DNA from: Toxotes chatareus
Taxonomy: Eukaryota; Chordata; Actinopteri; Toxotidae
Length of the DNA: 64,000 nucleotides
Direction: 5' to 3'
Assembly (NCBI GenBank): GCA_016801885.1
Contig: CM028888.1
Coordinates: forward strand, 6,432,501 to 6,496,500
Position 1 is the first letter of the stretch. Each line of letters begins with the position of its first letter. This document shows, piece after piece, positions 33,634 through 45,600 of the stretch. The position numbers were made by a program, and so were the translations under genes. The notes below the pieces were generated by a model that was given only the letters and a program-made list of their open reading frames with translations, was not told where the DNA came from and did not search any database.

Positions 33634-36600
33634 GAGTACATGCCCACAGAGGAGGATATCTTAGAGGTGAGTTAGTTGTTCTCCAGCATGGGAGCTTAAA
33701 TCAAGGTGGTCTCTGGGGAATTGCGTGTTTTTATACCAGGCAATTCTTCCCCCAGTTGCTGTTCCCCCATATGGCAGATCATTCATGCCAAAACGAGGCA
33801 TTGCACAAAGTGTATTTTGACAACAGATAACTATCTTGCCTGAATCACCGCTGATGGGGCTGATGCTGCTTTATTGTGGGAGGTGAGCTAACACCTTGTG
33901 ATTCTGTGGGCAGGTCCAAACTGTTCAAGTTTTCTGGCACTGTCATTTGTAAAAAGAAGAGGACACAACAACTTTGTTAGTTGTTGTGTTGAATTCTCTT
34001 TGTAAGCGCACACCTAATCATGACAGGTTTTTCAGTTCAACAGAGGACAGCAAACTATCTCAGCTTGTTTAGACATTGATGTAGAGAAGGTGTTGGGGTG
34101 GGGTCTCCGTGTGTGTTTATACATAAGTACTATACAATAAAGTAGATGTGTTATAATTGATTATTAGGAGCATTTGTAGGACAGAAACCTTAGGATTCCC
34201 TGTTTATTTATACTCTCATATACCCTGCCGCCTATTTACAAATATCATGTTTCTGTTTAAAATAGGTGCAATACCCATTAAGCTTTTTCTTTCTTGCCTT
34301 TCATTCTGACTCTAAATACAAAATGGCCATGGGTGGTTAAGACTAGTATTTACAGATTTATGTCTGCTGCCACAATACTGATATTCTGATAACTAATCCT
34401 TTTTTTTTTTGCTGTGACTGAAAGGCATAAGTACAGTAACAGTGAAATTAATGATTGTTTGGCAGTCGTACCTAAGAGGAAAAACAGTTTAATTCATTGG
34501 CACAAACTGATGTTAACATAGAATTGAGTGACTCTATGGAGATATTATTTTGGCAGCTGCTCACATGATCAGATAACGGACTACCACTAATATTTATTAC
34601 TGCTGAAATATTTTGTTAGGGTGTTCTTAAGTTTGTAAGGCCTAATGGCAAACCGATGCTATACCAGTTATATATCTGCATCTGCAAATAACTTTGTCAA
34701 CGTCAGGTACTGGCATTGATAATTTTGACATGTACTTTGAGACAATATCTATCTCACAGTGTTTGGAACGTCTGCACAGTCAATAAAGAAAATTATAAAA
34801 AATGCTACTTTTAGCATAATTGTGTTTAGATAAATGTAATTGATCCAGACATTGAATAAGATCCAGACATTGCTAAATTGGTGGAGTACTCATTTAATTG
34901 TTTAATTTCAAGGTATGTTAGTGACAGTGGCATGAATGACTAAGTACATTATTAACTATTTGGTACTCTGACTAGTTCAAAAATTGTATTTCTGTACATC
35001 TACACACAAGCATAGATGGTTCAGTGGCAGACTGCTGCTTCTTTGTTTTTTTTTTTACAGATTGTCAGAAAGAGGTGAAAAATGCCCATCATAATTTCCT
35101 CTGAGCCTAAGGCAACATCTTCACAGCGCCAGTTTCGCTCGACCTCAGTCCAGAACCGAAAGACATTCAATTTATAATGACATAAAACAAAAAAGGACTA
35201 AATCCTCACATTGGAGAAATTGGAACCAGCAAATATTTTGTATTTTTGCTTGATAAATGAAAAGATCTCTGTCAACTAATATATTTATTCATTAATCTTT
35301 CAGCACTATTAAATTGCCATCATGTTAATTTGGAGTCCTCCTGTATGTCTCTTTGTTTCCTGGCAGCCTTCTCTCCTTCCAGAGGCCGTGGAAGAGGTTT
35401 TGTGGGAAAGTCACCCATGAAGACTTCACCCATGGAGGCTTCACCCACAAAGGCTACACCCTCGAACTTCTCACCTATGAAGTTTTCCCCCTCAAAAGCC
35501 TCACCCTCAAAGTTTTCACCCTCAAAGGCCTCACCCTCAAAGGCCTCGCCTGCAAAGTTTTCACCCGCAAAGGCCTCGCCTGCAAAGTTTTCACCCATGA
35601 AGTTTTCACCCACGAAAGCTACCAGCATTTCTCCAAGTTCTTCCTCAAAACTGATTCCTATTGCCAGCCTCAACCCCTACCAAAGCAAGTAAGTTTGAAG
35701 AATGTGTGGCACTGAGTGGCACTTTCGGACATGTTTGAAAGTGTGTGTGTGTGTGTGGATTTGTGCATGTTAGTCAGCCCATTTGCATGGAAATGAAATG
35801 ACCGATCTTGCCTCAGAAATGGACACTTAAATGGCAGGTACTGCTTGGTCTTTATGATTTGCTGCTAAGGTTTTGATTCTGTTATTTGGCCCAGTGGGGA
35901 CTGGACCAGCCTCGTTATTTTCCTCCCTCCCTTCCTTCTCACAATTTCTTCACCTCCTCCAGGGTTCCATTTTACTGCTGTTTTTTTGCCCTCTTGTTTC
36001 TTATCGTTTCATTAGGCTTAAGTCTCTGTCTCTGACCTTAAAGTTGGCCACAAAAAGACAAGAGCACAGTGTAGGAAGATGTAGCTGTCCAGATTGGAGT
36101 AAAGGTACCCTGTCAACTCTCCCTCTATGTTTGGGCTCTGATAACGTAGCCCTGTTTGAAATTGCAAGCTGTAAAGATAACTGTGCCTGTAGGTGTTGTA
36201 ATAAACTGATGACTGTTCTAACTTTGAAGTTGGGGAGCACCTACAGTGAGTAAAACAGATGACTTCAGCAGCTGTGGTAGTTCCACGTACGTTTGCATGA
36301 AATGAAATGAAATGTGCATGTGTGTGTCTGTGCGTGACAGTGTTACATACAGTAGTTTATATAGAGATGCTGTGTATGTGCACATGGTCTTTTATGTCTG
36401 TTTTCTCATCCCATTCTGCTGGTGTTAAGTAATAGTGTCTAGAGCAGGCTATTGGCTTTTGGCTGCCATAAACCTTGGTGTAGCAGTCTTATCCATACTG
36501 AGCAGGGAATGGGGTTCACTCTGGGCCAGCAGCTGCTCTCATGATAGGAAATTTAATTGCAGGCAAAGTTATGGTATGAATATCCTCCACTGCACAATTA

Positions 36601-39600
36601 TCAACGCAGTCAAAAAGCTCACTGCTGCATAAACTGCCGAGCCTGGCTGGCTGTTGTTAAAAACAGAACGAGAAGCACATTTTAAATGCATCCAGGAGTT
36701 GGCAGATGTACAACACCTACTTCACTCTTTGAAAAGAAAGTTGTTGGATGCTTTTTTTTTTTTTCTTTCATGGAACTTTAAAAAGACTGAAAAGACACTC
36801 ATGCAATTTCCTTGGGAATTGTTCTTTTTCGCAGTTGTGTTTCACATTGGTGACTGATGTGAGCCGAGTTGGGATGCTCATTAACAAAAAAGGAAGCTTT
36901 TAAAGTGTCTCTGCAGCATTCTTTTCTGTTTGTGCTGACCTTTAGACTGCAGCTCCTTTAGTTAAGTTTCACATAACTGTTGGTCAAAGAAAGCTGCTTA
37001 AAATGATTTCTTTAACAAGGATATACTATATATCAAGTGTTCTTAGCCCATTCACATAAACAAAGCTGTTGATGAAAAAAGAAAATGAAAGCATGATCTA
37101 AGGCATTCATGTAACGTTTTCAAGAGAAATATTTGTAGAACTTAGATTTTGGTCAGTTGGCATTTAGCCAAGTTTTCTCTATCCGTGAAGTAGTTCATTT
37201 TAAGGTGAGTTTTAATTGAGGTGTTTTTTAATTTAATTCAAAGCACTGACATGTTTTCCTCCTAAATCATTTATTTATTTAAGTTATTGTGTAATTAAAT
37301 TTCACTGATATATACTTTTTAAGTGTTGATTTGGTGTTACAGATATCTGCTCAATGTATATCCCTAGGTGGACTGTCAGAGCCCGGGTCACGAACAAGTC
37401 CAATGTCCGCACCTGGAGTAACTCTAAAGGAGAGGGCAAGCTCTTCTCCTTTGAGATAGTGGATGAGAGTGTGAGTAGAGGAGTAGAAAAACCGCAGTAT
37501 CTGCCTGTTGCATGTCAGCATATGTCACACGTGGCTGTTTTTCATTTTATCCGTACGCCGAAATGTTGCTTGACAGAAATGTGCTGTTCAACAGGGAGAA
37601 ATCAAGATCACAGCCTTCAACAACGAAGTGGACAAGTTTTTCTCTCTAGTGGAGCAAGGCAAGGTGAGCAAGTCCCACTCACCCATATCCATCCACACTC
37701 TAGGTGATAAGAGCTTCTTGGTAATTTCACACAAAAATGTTTTCCCCTTGCCCAGGATGGCTGAATGCTGCAAGTAAACGTTTGTACTGACATTTCAAAA
37801 GCAGAGCTGCCCAAGTCATTAACTCAAGACTCATTTTGACAAGAGCAGAACAATATCTAAAGGCTATAACAGAATCGCAGACTACTTGCAGACTAATCCT
37901 TAGTCACAGGTATCTATTTTGTATACACATAGTGCCTTAAACAAGTGTGTCATTGGTAAAACAGAGGCTAATAAACCCTTTCTGCAAAATCCTTCCGTGT
38001 CTGCAGGAATTTCGGCCAACGAATGACCTGGAGGCAAGTATTAGAGGATTTTGTGAAAAGGTTTTATTAAGTCCTGTTTTACTCAAATATATATGTTTTA
38101 GACATATTGAGCAGTTGGGTGGATATATGAGGCTTGGTATATGAAGCCTATTGTAGTTGGAGTACACTTTAAAAACTTGATGTTTTCTAATTGTTTTGCT
38201 GTTGTTAAAGTGCCTGGTTATCTTCACTGTATCAGAAATGGCTACCAGTCTTGTAGGCTGTGTTCTCCGTAGATCACTTGTGTATAAAGTTTCTCTCTGC
38301 ATTTAATATCAGACTGTCCCTCAGTAATGGCTCCGTAACAGGATATCTACACAGAAAATGTTTCAGCTGCTGTGTTTTTCAGCCATCTACCTCACATGTG
38401 TCTGATTGAACAGATATATTTCAGTTTTAATCAATCCATTACTTGTGCTATTTTCACATGAACGTTAACCAAAGAGTATTTTTAGGCTCCAGCTTGCAGT
38501 GATTGTGTGTTGGGCTCTGATTGCTTCCAAAAAGCTTGTGACCTGCAACTCAATACTGTGCCTGAGCGCCTCCTGTGCAGGCACGCACGGAGGACTGAAG
38601 CTGCTGTTGCTGCTCTGCTGACATGCTGCTCACGCTACATACCTGTGTAAACATGGTGTAAGAAGACACTGTCTGGGGAAACACAAAGAGGGAATTTCAT
38701 GCAAAGAAGGCTGTAAATGTGGAAGGTACCGTGAAGGAAAGCTTGTCAGCTTAAGTTTTTGTGAGACTTCAGATGTCTTAAGGAGAAACATTTATTGAAG
38801 CTTGATGCATCAAGGAGAAAAGAGATGAATATGACAAGTTAACAAGTGTATTGCCACCCAGGTCTGAAAGCTGTCCTTGGCAGGGCGAATTTAAACCCAG
38901 ATAGACTCACATGACACTTCCGACATGTCCAAATATAATTACGGTCATACCACATTACTTACATACATGTGTGAACATTCTATTGGGTACCTAAAAATAA
39001 GCATTAACTCACATTAACCTAAGTCACATTGCGTACTTTCTCTCTTATCTCTGAGGGTCTCTACTACAACCTTGGTTGCCATGGCCACTTCCAATGGTGA
39101 CTGTGTAGATGTGTCTTCACACCTACTCTAAAGATATACAATGAGCTAAAGTCTGTAGTAAGTGACATGTCAGCATCCTGGAGATGTAATGAAGGAAAAT
39201 TCCTTCACAATATCCACTTGATTTGGAAAATTCAGACTACTAAAGACTGAAATTTAGCTCAAACTCAAAATGCATTTTGCTTAGAACAAGGATAAGATGC
39301 TTCTTTCAGGCATTGTGTGAGTGTGTTAGAGCAGGCAGCACAGTCAGAGGACAGACAGAGTGGAGCTCGTCCTCACAGAGCAAATTCACAGGGTCTGAAT
39401 TTAACAAATTGTTAAATTGCATTGGAAAATGGCTTAGTTAGATTTCTAGAGGCTAGTTTCAGTTTCAGTGCTGTCACACCACTAGGGGAATGATTAGTGA
39501 CCAGTAACTCTCATAACGTGTGAGGTGTGATCAAAAAATTCAGACAATCTGTCAAGCCCTAATACATATAAATCTTTTTGCCAGCTGGTCTAAGAGTCTT

Positions 39601-42600
39601 TGGTTGCAGCGTTTGTTAATAGGATCATCTTTCAACCAGAGGGCCCTGGTTCAAGACCTTATGTCAGCAAGCATCTGCTTTACTGTCCTTTAGTAAGAAA
39701 TGTGCCTACCAGCTCAAACTCCCGTTACATAACTGACAATGACACTGACCTCTGACCTTGCTGGAGGGCTGCAAAGTAAACAGAATTTTATACAAGAATT
39801 AAAGAAGAAGACAGTTGCATCCTTAAAATAGTCATGAATATGAGGGAATAATTCATATAATAAGAATGCCTTATTGATGCTAATTATTAACACTGAGTAA
39901 GTTCCTCCTCATGGGAGGCCAAGGGCTCGGTATTGAGTTTATCTAAGTGGTTAAATAAAAAATACCATTAATAGACAAGTGATGAAAAAATTGAATGTAA
40001 GATGAGGTATGTAGATGACACAGGGAGAGGTATCAACAGATTTATTTTTTCCAGAAATGGGTGACACCGGTTAGCACCTGTCTCAGGGACCAGCTGGAAG
40101 AATAATCAACATGCTGTTGTTTATGCAAGAGGAAAACTTGGTCTTGTTTGTGTGTGTTGTTTGTGCTAAAATAGGTGGTTCTCAGTCTGAACACCCAGAA
40201 CGTGCCCTTTGCATGTTTCCGCATACCTGTGCAATTGCAGCCAGGTAGAACACATGCTGAAGCTCTTGCTCAACTTAGTCAGGCCCAAAGAGCTTAATAA
40301 CTCAATTAACCCTGGCCATCATTTTGCTAGTCACACTGGCTCAGGTATCAGCCACTGGCAGTGACTCCCTACACAGCCCCAGATTCAATTTGTGCCCTCT
40401 GCCCTCGAAAGATAAATAAAGGAATGAATCCGTCTTCCCTTCGTGATCTGAGTATTGACAGAACAGTGAGTGGGTGTGACTGGCTCTGTGCGGCCAGAAT
40501 GCTTATCACATTACTTTCATGCTCATATCTCTGTGTGGGGTAAATCAGAGAGAGTGAGGCAGGAAGGAAAGAGATGAGAGCCAAAGAGACAAAACTAAGA
40601 GGCAAAGAGTGAGAGAGAGTGGATATTGGATGGGGAGCAGGGAGAGTAAATGAAGAAGTGTGCCCCAAAGATCGAGTTTAAATTGTACTGTTTAGCAGAC
40701 TCCTTCTTATTTTCTGGTGAATTAGAGAAGTGATGGGGCTGATATGACACCGCGTCTTAGTTGGACCTGAAGGTTTTTCCATTCTTATTAAGAGATTTTG
40801 GTGGAACAGAAGGTTTATTGTAATAATAATTTCCTTGGAAGGATCAATAAAGTGGTTCGCTCAACTCGATCAGTCACAGTTGCTTCAAATTCACAGGAAA
40901 TAACCAGTTTGATTTGGTCTAATTTTATAATACCAGAACACCTCATTCACCTGTTCTCTGTAGGTGTACTACATCTCCAAGGCAACGCTGAAGGTGGCCA
41001 ACAAACAGTACTCCACACTGAAGAACGACTATGAGATGACCCTTCACGCTCATTCATCCATTGTACCGTGTGATGACACTGAGGGCATACCCACAGTGCA
41101 CTGTGACTTTGTGCCCATTGCAGAGCTGCAGAGCAGAGACAAGGACGCCATTATTGGTAAGAGAAGTTGTTCATTAGTGAGACTTTATTTGTACATTTCT
41201 AAACATTCGATCGAAAATCGAAACATTGATAATCAACTGATCCAGGTAGGTATGTGTCAAACTAATCAGGCATTCTGTCGTGAATGTACAGATAATAATG
41301 TGACTCACTGTTTCTGCAAACTTGACTGTGAACAACTACTGACAGACTACTTAAAGACAGAAAATTGAGTGTGATTCAGTGGCAACTTTTTTTTTTGCTG
41401 CAAATCCACTCAGATATTGATTTTTTTGGGGATAATTGAGGAGAGATTTTACATTACTGAAAGGCTGCTATGTAGAGAACATCTGTTTGAGAACAACCCA
41501 GTGAGTGGTGCCTCCAATCAAATGAAGAAAAGGTTCATGTTGATATTTGTGCGATGAAGAGAACCCTCAGTTTGTTGCACTAGAAATTACATGGACTGAT
41601 GTTGGTGTATAGAAAAGCATATGTCTATCCTAAACCTTTCTTACTTCATCCTTTGTTTGCTTGTGTAAGTTTTCTAAGTCAGATTCACCAAACTCCCTTA
41701 ACTTGCCAAACCTGCCATAAATTGCTCATTTAAACCCGATGAAATCTGTTCATGAGGAGGTGTTCGCTCATGAGATTTGAACCATTAGCATAATGAACTC
41801 TCCTAAAATTATAAGGCTACCTGTTCTCTACTCTACAAGTGGGTAAGCTTCATTCATAAAAATGTTCCTCTCACGCCACAGAGCTTGAAGTCCAGTCAGT
41901 ATAGTGGCAGAGGACCTGAAACAATTAGGAAATATAAATAGTACATCTGTCAATGATGCCATCAGAGCAGTGCTGCACTGTGACAGAAATAAAGAGTGAC
42001 TGTTCTGACATGAAGTTAGCTGAATAAAGACATCTCTCTAAAGCAAAGCGGTCCATGACTAATATGAGAGGCGATCAGGGGGACGTGACAGTCATGTAGC
42101 TGTTAGATGAGAGAATATTGCAGTCTACAGTAGGTGATGTTGTACTGTCGGGTGCAACAGAGGAATATACTCGACAGCGACCTGCATAAAGACCCTGAGG
42201 CAACTGTCGGGATGAGAGAATATTCCAACAGCTACTGAACTGTATACGTTTGTATGCTAGTATATGCCAGTAATAGCATAAAATCTAAGATAAAACCAAG
42301 CTATGATGATGATAGTATGGTGAGCACAATGTTAATTTTACATTAAGAATAGGTTATTTATTTTTTGTTATCCTATGTTAACTCCTAATTCAATCGGATT
42401 TATAAGTCATTATGACTCAATATCAGAATAGTCAGCATAGTGTTTTTCTCTGTGGAGACAGTCAGACTGTCTGTGCATGACTGGTACATCTGGTCTGGAG
42501 CATTTGTGAGTTTCATTTGTTCTTAGTATGAGAAAATTAGAGAACGCCACAAATTCTCTTAAATCACTCTTATGTGCCACGTCACTTTGTGTGACTGGTT

Positions 42601-45600
42601 CATGCATGAGGTCTGTTGAGTAAACAAAAAGAGGGCGCATATTGTCAGGCTCGGAGCTTAGTTGTTGCCAGTGTTTGAACATGTTGGTTGTCAGCCGAAT
42701 CACCTCTCAAACTGCTCAGTCAACCTAGGCAATTAAAGGCCATAGATGTAAAAAAACCAAAAAAAAACAAAACTGAGTTTTAGACAGGCACGTGCCAGTC
42801 AGTTGGGAACTACATGTCATGGAAGAATACATTATGACAGGGTCAGAGGGAAGGTTAATTCAGGCATACAGTAAAGAGGAGAGATAAAAAGAGGATAATG
42901 CTCATTTCACTGTTTTTATTAAGGTTAGTTGCAGTGCCTGCCCTCTGTGCCTGACAGGAATGTCTTATCTCTGCGACATGTAAATTGGGATGGTCCAAGT
43001 GTAGATTGGGGTTGAAATTAGTTATTCAACTGTGTGCACTTAGTAGTCTGCTTGGTATTAGTGAGATGGTGCACAGGTATGACAGTGGTGTGTTTTTAGT
43101 GGTGGCAATGAGGATGTAATTTAAAAAAAAAAAAAAATGCTCTTGGTCCGGATGCTGAAACGTGAGGACATAACATTGAATGCTACAAGATTTTTTTTGT
43201 TGGTGATTTTTGTCCTTGCACCTGATGTTTGGGGGGTGTAATCATTCCTGGGGGAGTATAAAGCACTTTGTTCTATAGAAATAAAGTTTAATTGATTGAT
43301 TGACAAGAATTAAACGGGGAGGAAGTAGCACAGCCGCAGTGAAATTTTAAAGAAAAATTTCAGACAAAATCTTGTTTGGATGAAAATCGTTGCTTTGCTG
43401 ACCCTTGTGGTTTGAAATGTTTGAATTTGTTGCCTTCCTCGCCACATCCATTTACACAGGTCGGTGTGGTCTCATGTACTTGTGATCACACATTCATATG
43501 TGATTTTGCATTTCACGAGAGTTCAGTGCTCTGCTGCACAGGGTCAGCAAGACATACAGCAGCTGCAGCACAAGCAGTGCTATTAATTCTTTGAAGTGTT
43601 GGGCATGCCATATTAGAGAGCAACTCAGTGGTCGTAAAGAAAGGTAAACAACATGCTGTAACCTACTGAGAGGAAGATTAATGTGGGTTTACATTTAGAG
43701 CCGTAATATTGCATGATTACATTGGTGTAAGCTATGAGCAATACAAACCAACATAGAAACACACTACACAGCTGAGGGATGCACTGAGCGGTTTACCTGG
43801 AGGAGTGTGTTTGCTTTGGTTGCAGAGGGACAGCGTTACATGTCCTGTGCGTCATCTGTTGTCTCTCCATTCACCCTCTCTCCAGTCCCTCTCTCCCCGC
43901 TCCTTGTTAAATAGGGGATTATAACATGGTAATGAGAACTGTCAGCCTGTTCCTGTGGTGATAATGGAGTTCAGAGGTGGATGACATCGTCTCAATCATA
44001 ATGGAATTAAGGAGAGCTGAGAGAGCACAGACAGAGAGCAAGGGAGGAACAGGGGGCGGGGGTTTAGAAAAAGGTTAGCAGAGGTAGCAGACAGGAGGAT
44101 GAAATTCAGAGAATGACTACTTTGAAAAGTCTGTATTATAATTCTGTCCAGTCATTTTATTTAATGCATAGACACTGGTCCTGAAAGCATGAGATGATTG
44201 ACAGAAAATTAAGCACCATAAATCTGATCATTGTTAAGCCATTTAAAGGTGCCCTGTGGAGTTTTTGAAGGACTTGAAGAAGAACTTTGTTTGTTTGTAA
44301 GAAAACTCCATGGGGGCGCATCAAGTTAATAATCAAGTAAAATGACAAAACTCTGCTGTTTATAGCTTCTTAAATACGGCCACTTTTCGCTCATTTCCCA
44401 TGAATGAAAATGGGTTGTAAGTCTATTTTGTGAGGACAGAAATTCAGTTTTAAGTCATCAGTGCTGTGATGGTGATTTGTCATTCAGTTCTTTACATTTT
44501 ATAGACTAAAGGTTCAGTTAATTGAATTAATATTGTACTCTCAGTGTATCTCACCCTGTGTTATTGCATTGAGTTGCACAGTCCTGCTTCTTGATTTTGT
44601 ATTTGTTTCCTTTGTTATTAGTAACCTTGTGAAAATTGTATTTGTTGCACAATAACTGTTTCATAGATTAATTAGATTTGTTTTGATTTATTTTTAATAT
44701 TAGTCATGGTAGGCCAGACTCTTCACCTCCTTCTTAGAGCTCAGCAGTGACTTCTCCTCAGTGCAGTAATCCTGAATGAAGCGTTTAGGCCTTGAGCATG
44801 ACAGGAAACACGAATGAGGAATGAGTGTGTTTGTTGTGATTTGGGATGTGGGCCTGGGTGTTAGCCAGCCTGTTATGACATTTATGTCAGTCTGCTGTGA
44901 CTTGGCAATATCAGAGGGGTGTCAACTCTCTACTTGGTTGGATCTTTACTTCTTACGATGTGATAACACTTCACATTATGTGGAGAATATCCAGGAGGCA
45001 TTTTTACACTTTACACCATGTAGAGACATTTCAAAAGGCTGTTCACATAGCACACTATTGCTTCCTGTTTCTTATGTCTTTGTAAGCCTATTTGTCTACC
45101 TGTATTCATGAGCTATCTGTAAATGGAGGTAAAATGATTCTCTCTGCCTGTAGATGTAATTGGAGTGTGTAAGAGTGCAGAGGATGTATCCCGTATCACC
45201 ACTAAGACCAGCAGAGAAGTCTCCAAGAGGGCCCTCAACCTAATAGACACAACTGGCAAAGTGGTGACAGTCACACTATGGGGAGAAGAGGTAATAACTA
45301 TAATCCCTCTCCCCCCTCCCCCCATTCTCTCTCTCTCTCTGTCTTCTTGCTCTCCTTCTCTATCCAGGGATGGATTTGCGGTTTAAAATAAGAACATGTT
45401 GAGCAGACTGCAATTAATCGTGTGTTTATGAAGGTGTCCATGCGTGTATGTGTGTATGTATCCGTGTCAGTGCACATGACATAATTGCGTGTGTGCTCTT
45501 GCGTGCAGAGCAGTTTGATTGAGTTTTCTGGGCTGTAAAATTTGGATCGTCAAATCATTTCTGTGACCTTCAGGAGTGTTTTGGACCAGAGTCCCTGATT

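Larger units (their letters stand above)
29493..35366 (+). other. rpa1 intron 6
   Basis: 5.9 kb with no exon I can support. Contains A-rich tracts (29,796-29,809; 33,043-33,060), a long CA microsatellite (33,583-33,630), a CT-rich zone at 33,090-33,500, a CpG-bearing complex stretch at about 31,980-32,180, and a family C repeat (35,060-35,310) directly before the exon 7 acceptor. Confidence 0.7.
37664..40963 (+). other. rpa1 intron 9
   Basis: 3.3 kb. Holds a tRNA-derived SINE-like element at 39,575-39,760 and a SINE tail fragment near 40,825-40,860. Nothing else supported; I see no gene-like frame. Confidence 0.65.
41157..45153 (+). other. rpa1 intron 10
   Basis: 4.0 kb. Contains a block of mixed direct and inverted repeats at 42,096-42,235, an A run at 43,123-43,136, a repeat-like 3' end (AATAAAGTTTAATTGATTGATTGA, in part) near 43,280-43,305, a probable repeat at 44,245-44,400, and a complex segment at about 43,850-44,050 that might be regulatory. 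Confidence 0.6.

Noticed and set aside
33037..33675. Plus-strand frames with Ser/Leu/Pro and His-Thr runs
   Set aside because: Translations of CT-rich DNA and the (CA)24 microsatellite inside rpa1 intron 6.
35411..35620. Possible CRISPR-like array
   Set aside because: Units are contiguous with no spacers, and the locus is an exon of a vertebrate gene.
35320..35715. Two other long open frames (minus strand with GENFAGEAF repeats; another plus frame) over the minisatellite
   Set aside because: A 15-bp repeat stays open in any frame that lacks a stop in one unit. Only the S-P-x-K frame joins exons 6 and 8 in phase with correct splice sites.
35873..36253. 126-codon plus-strand frame in rpa1 intron 7
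   Set aside because: No family similarity and not needed for the rpa1 reading frame, which passes directly from exon 7 to exon 8.
39575..39660. Possible tRNA-Leu gene
   Set aside because: A-box and B-box match, but the acceptor and anticodon stems do not pair and a SINE-type body follows.
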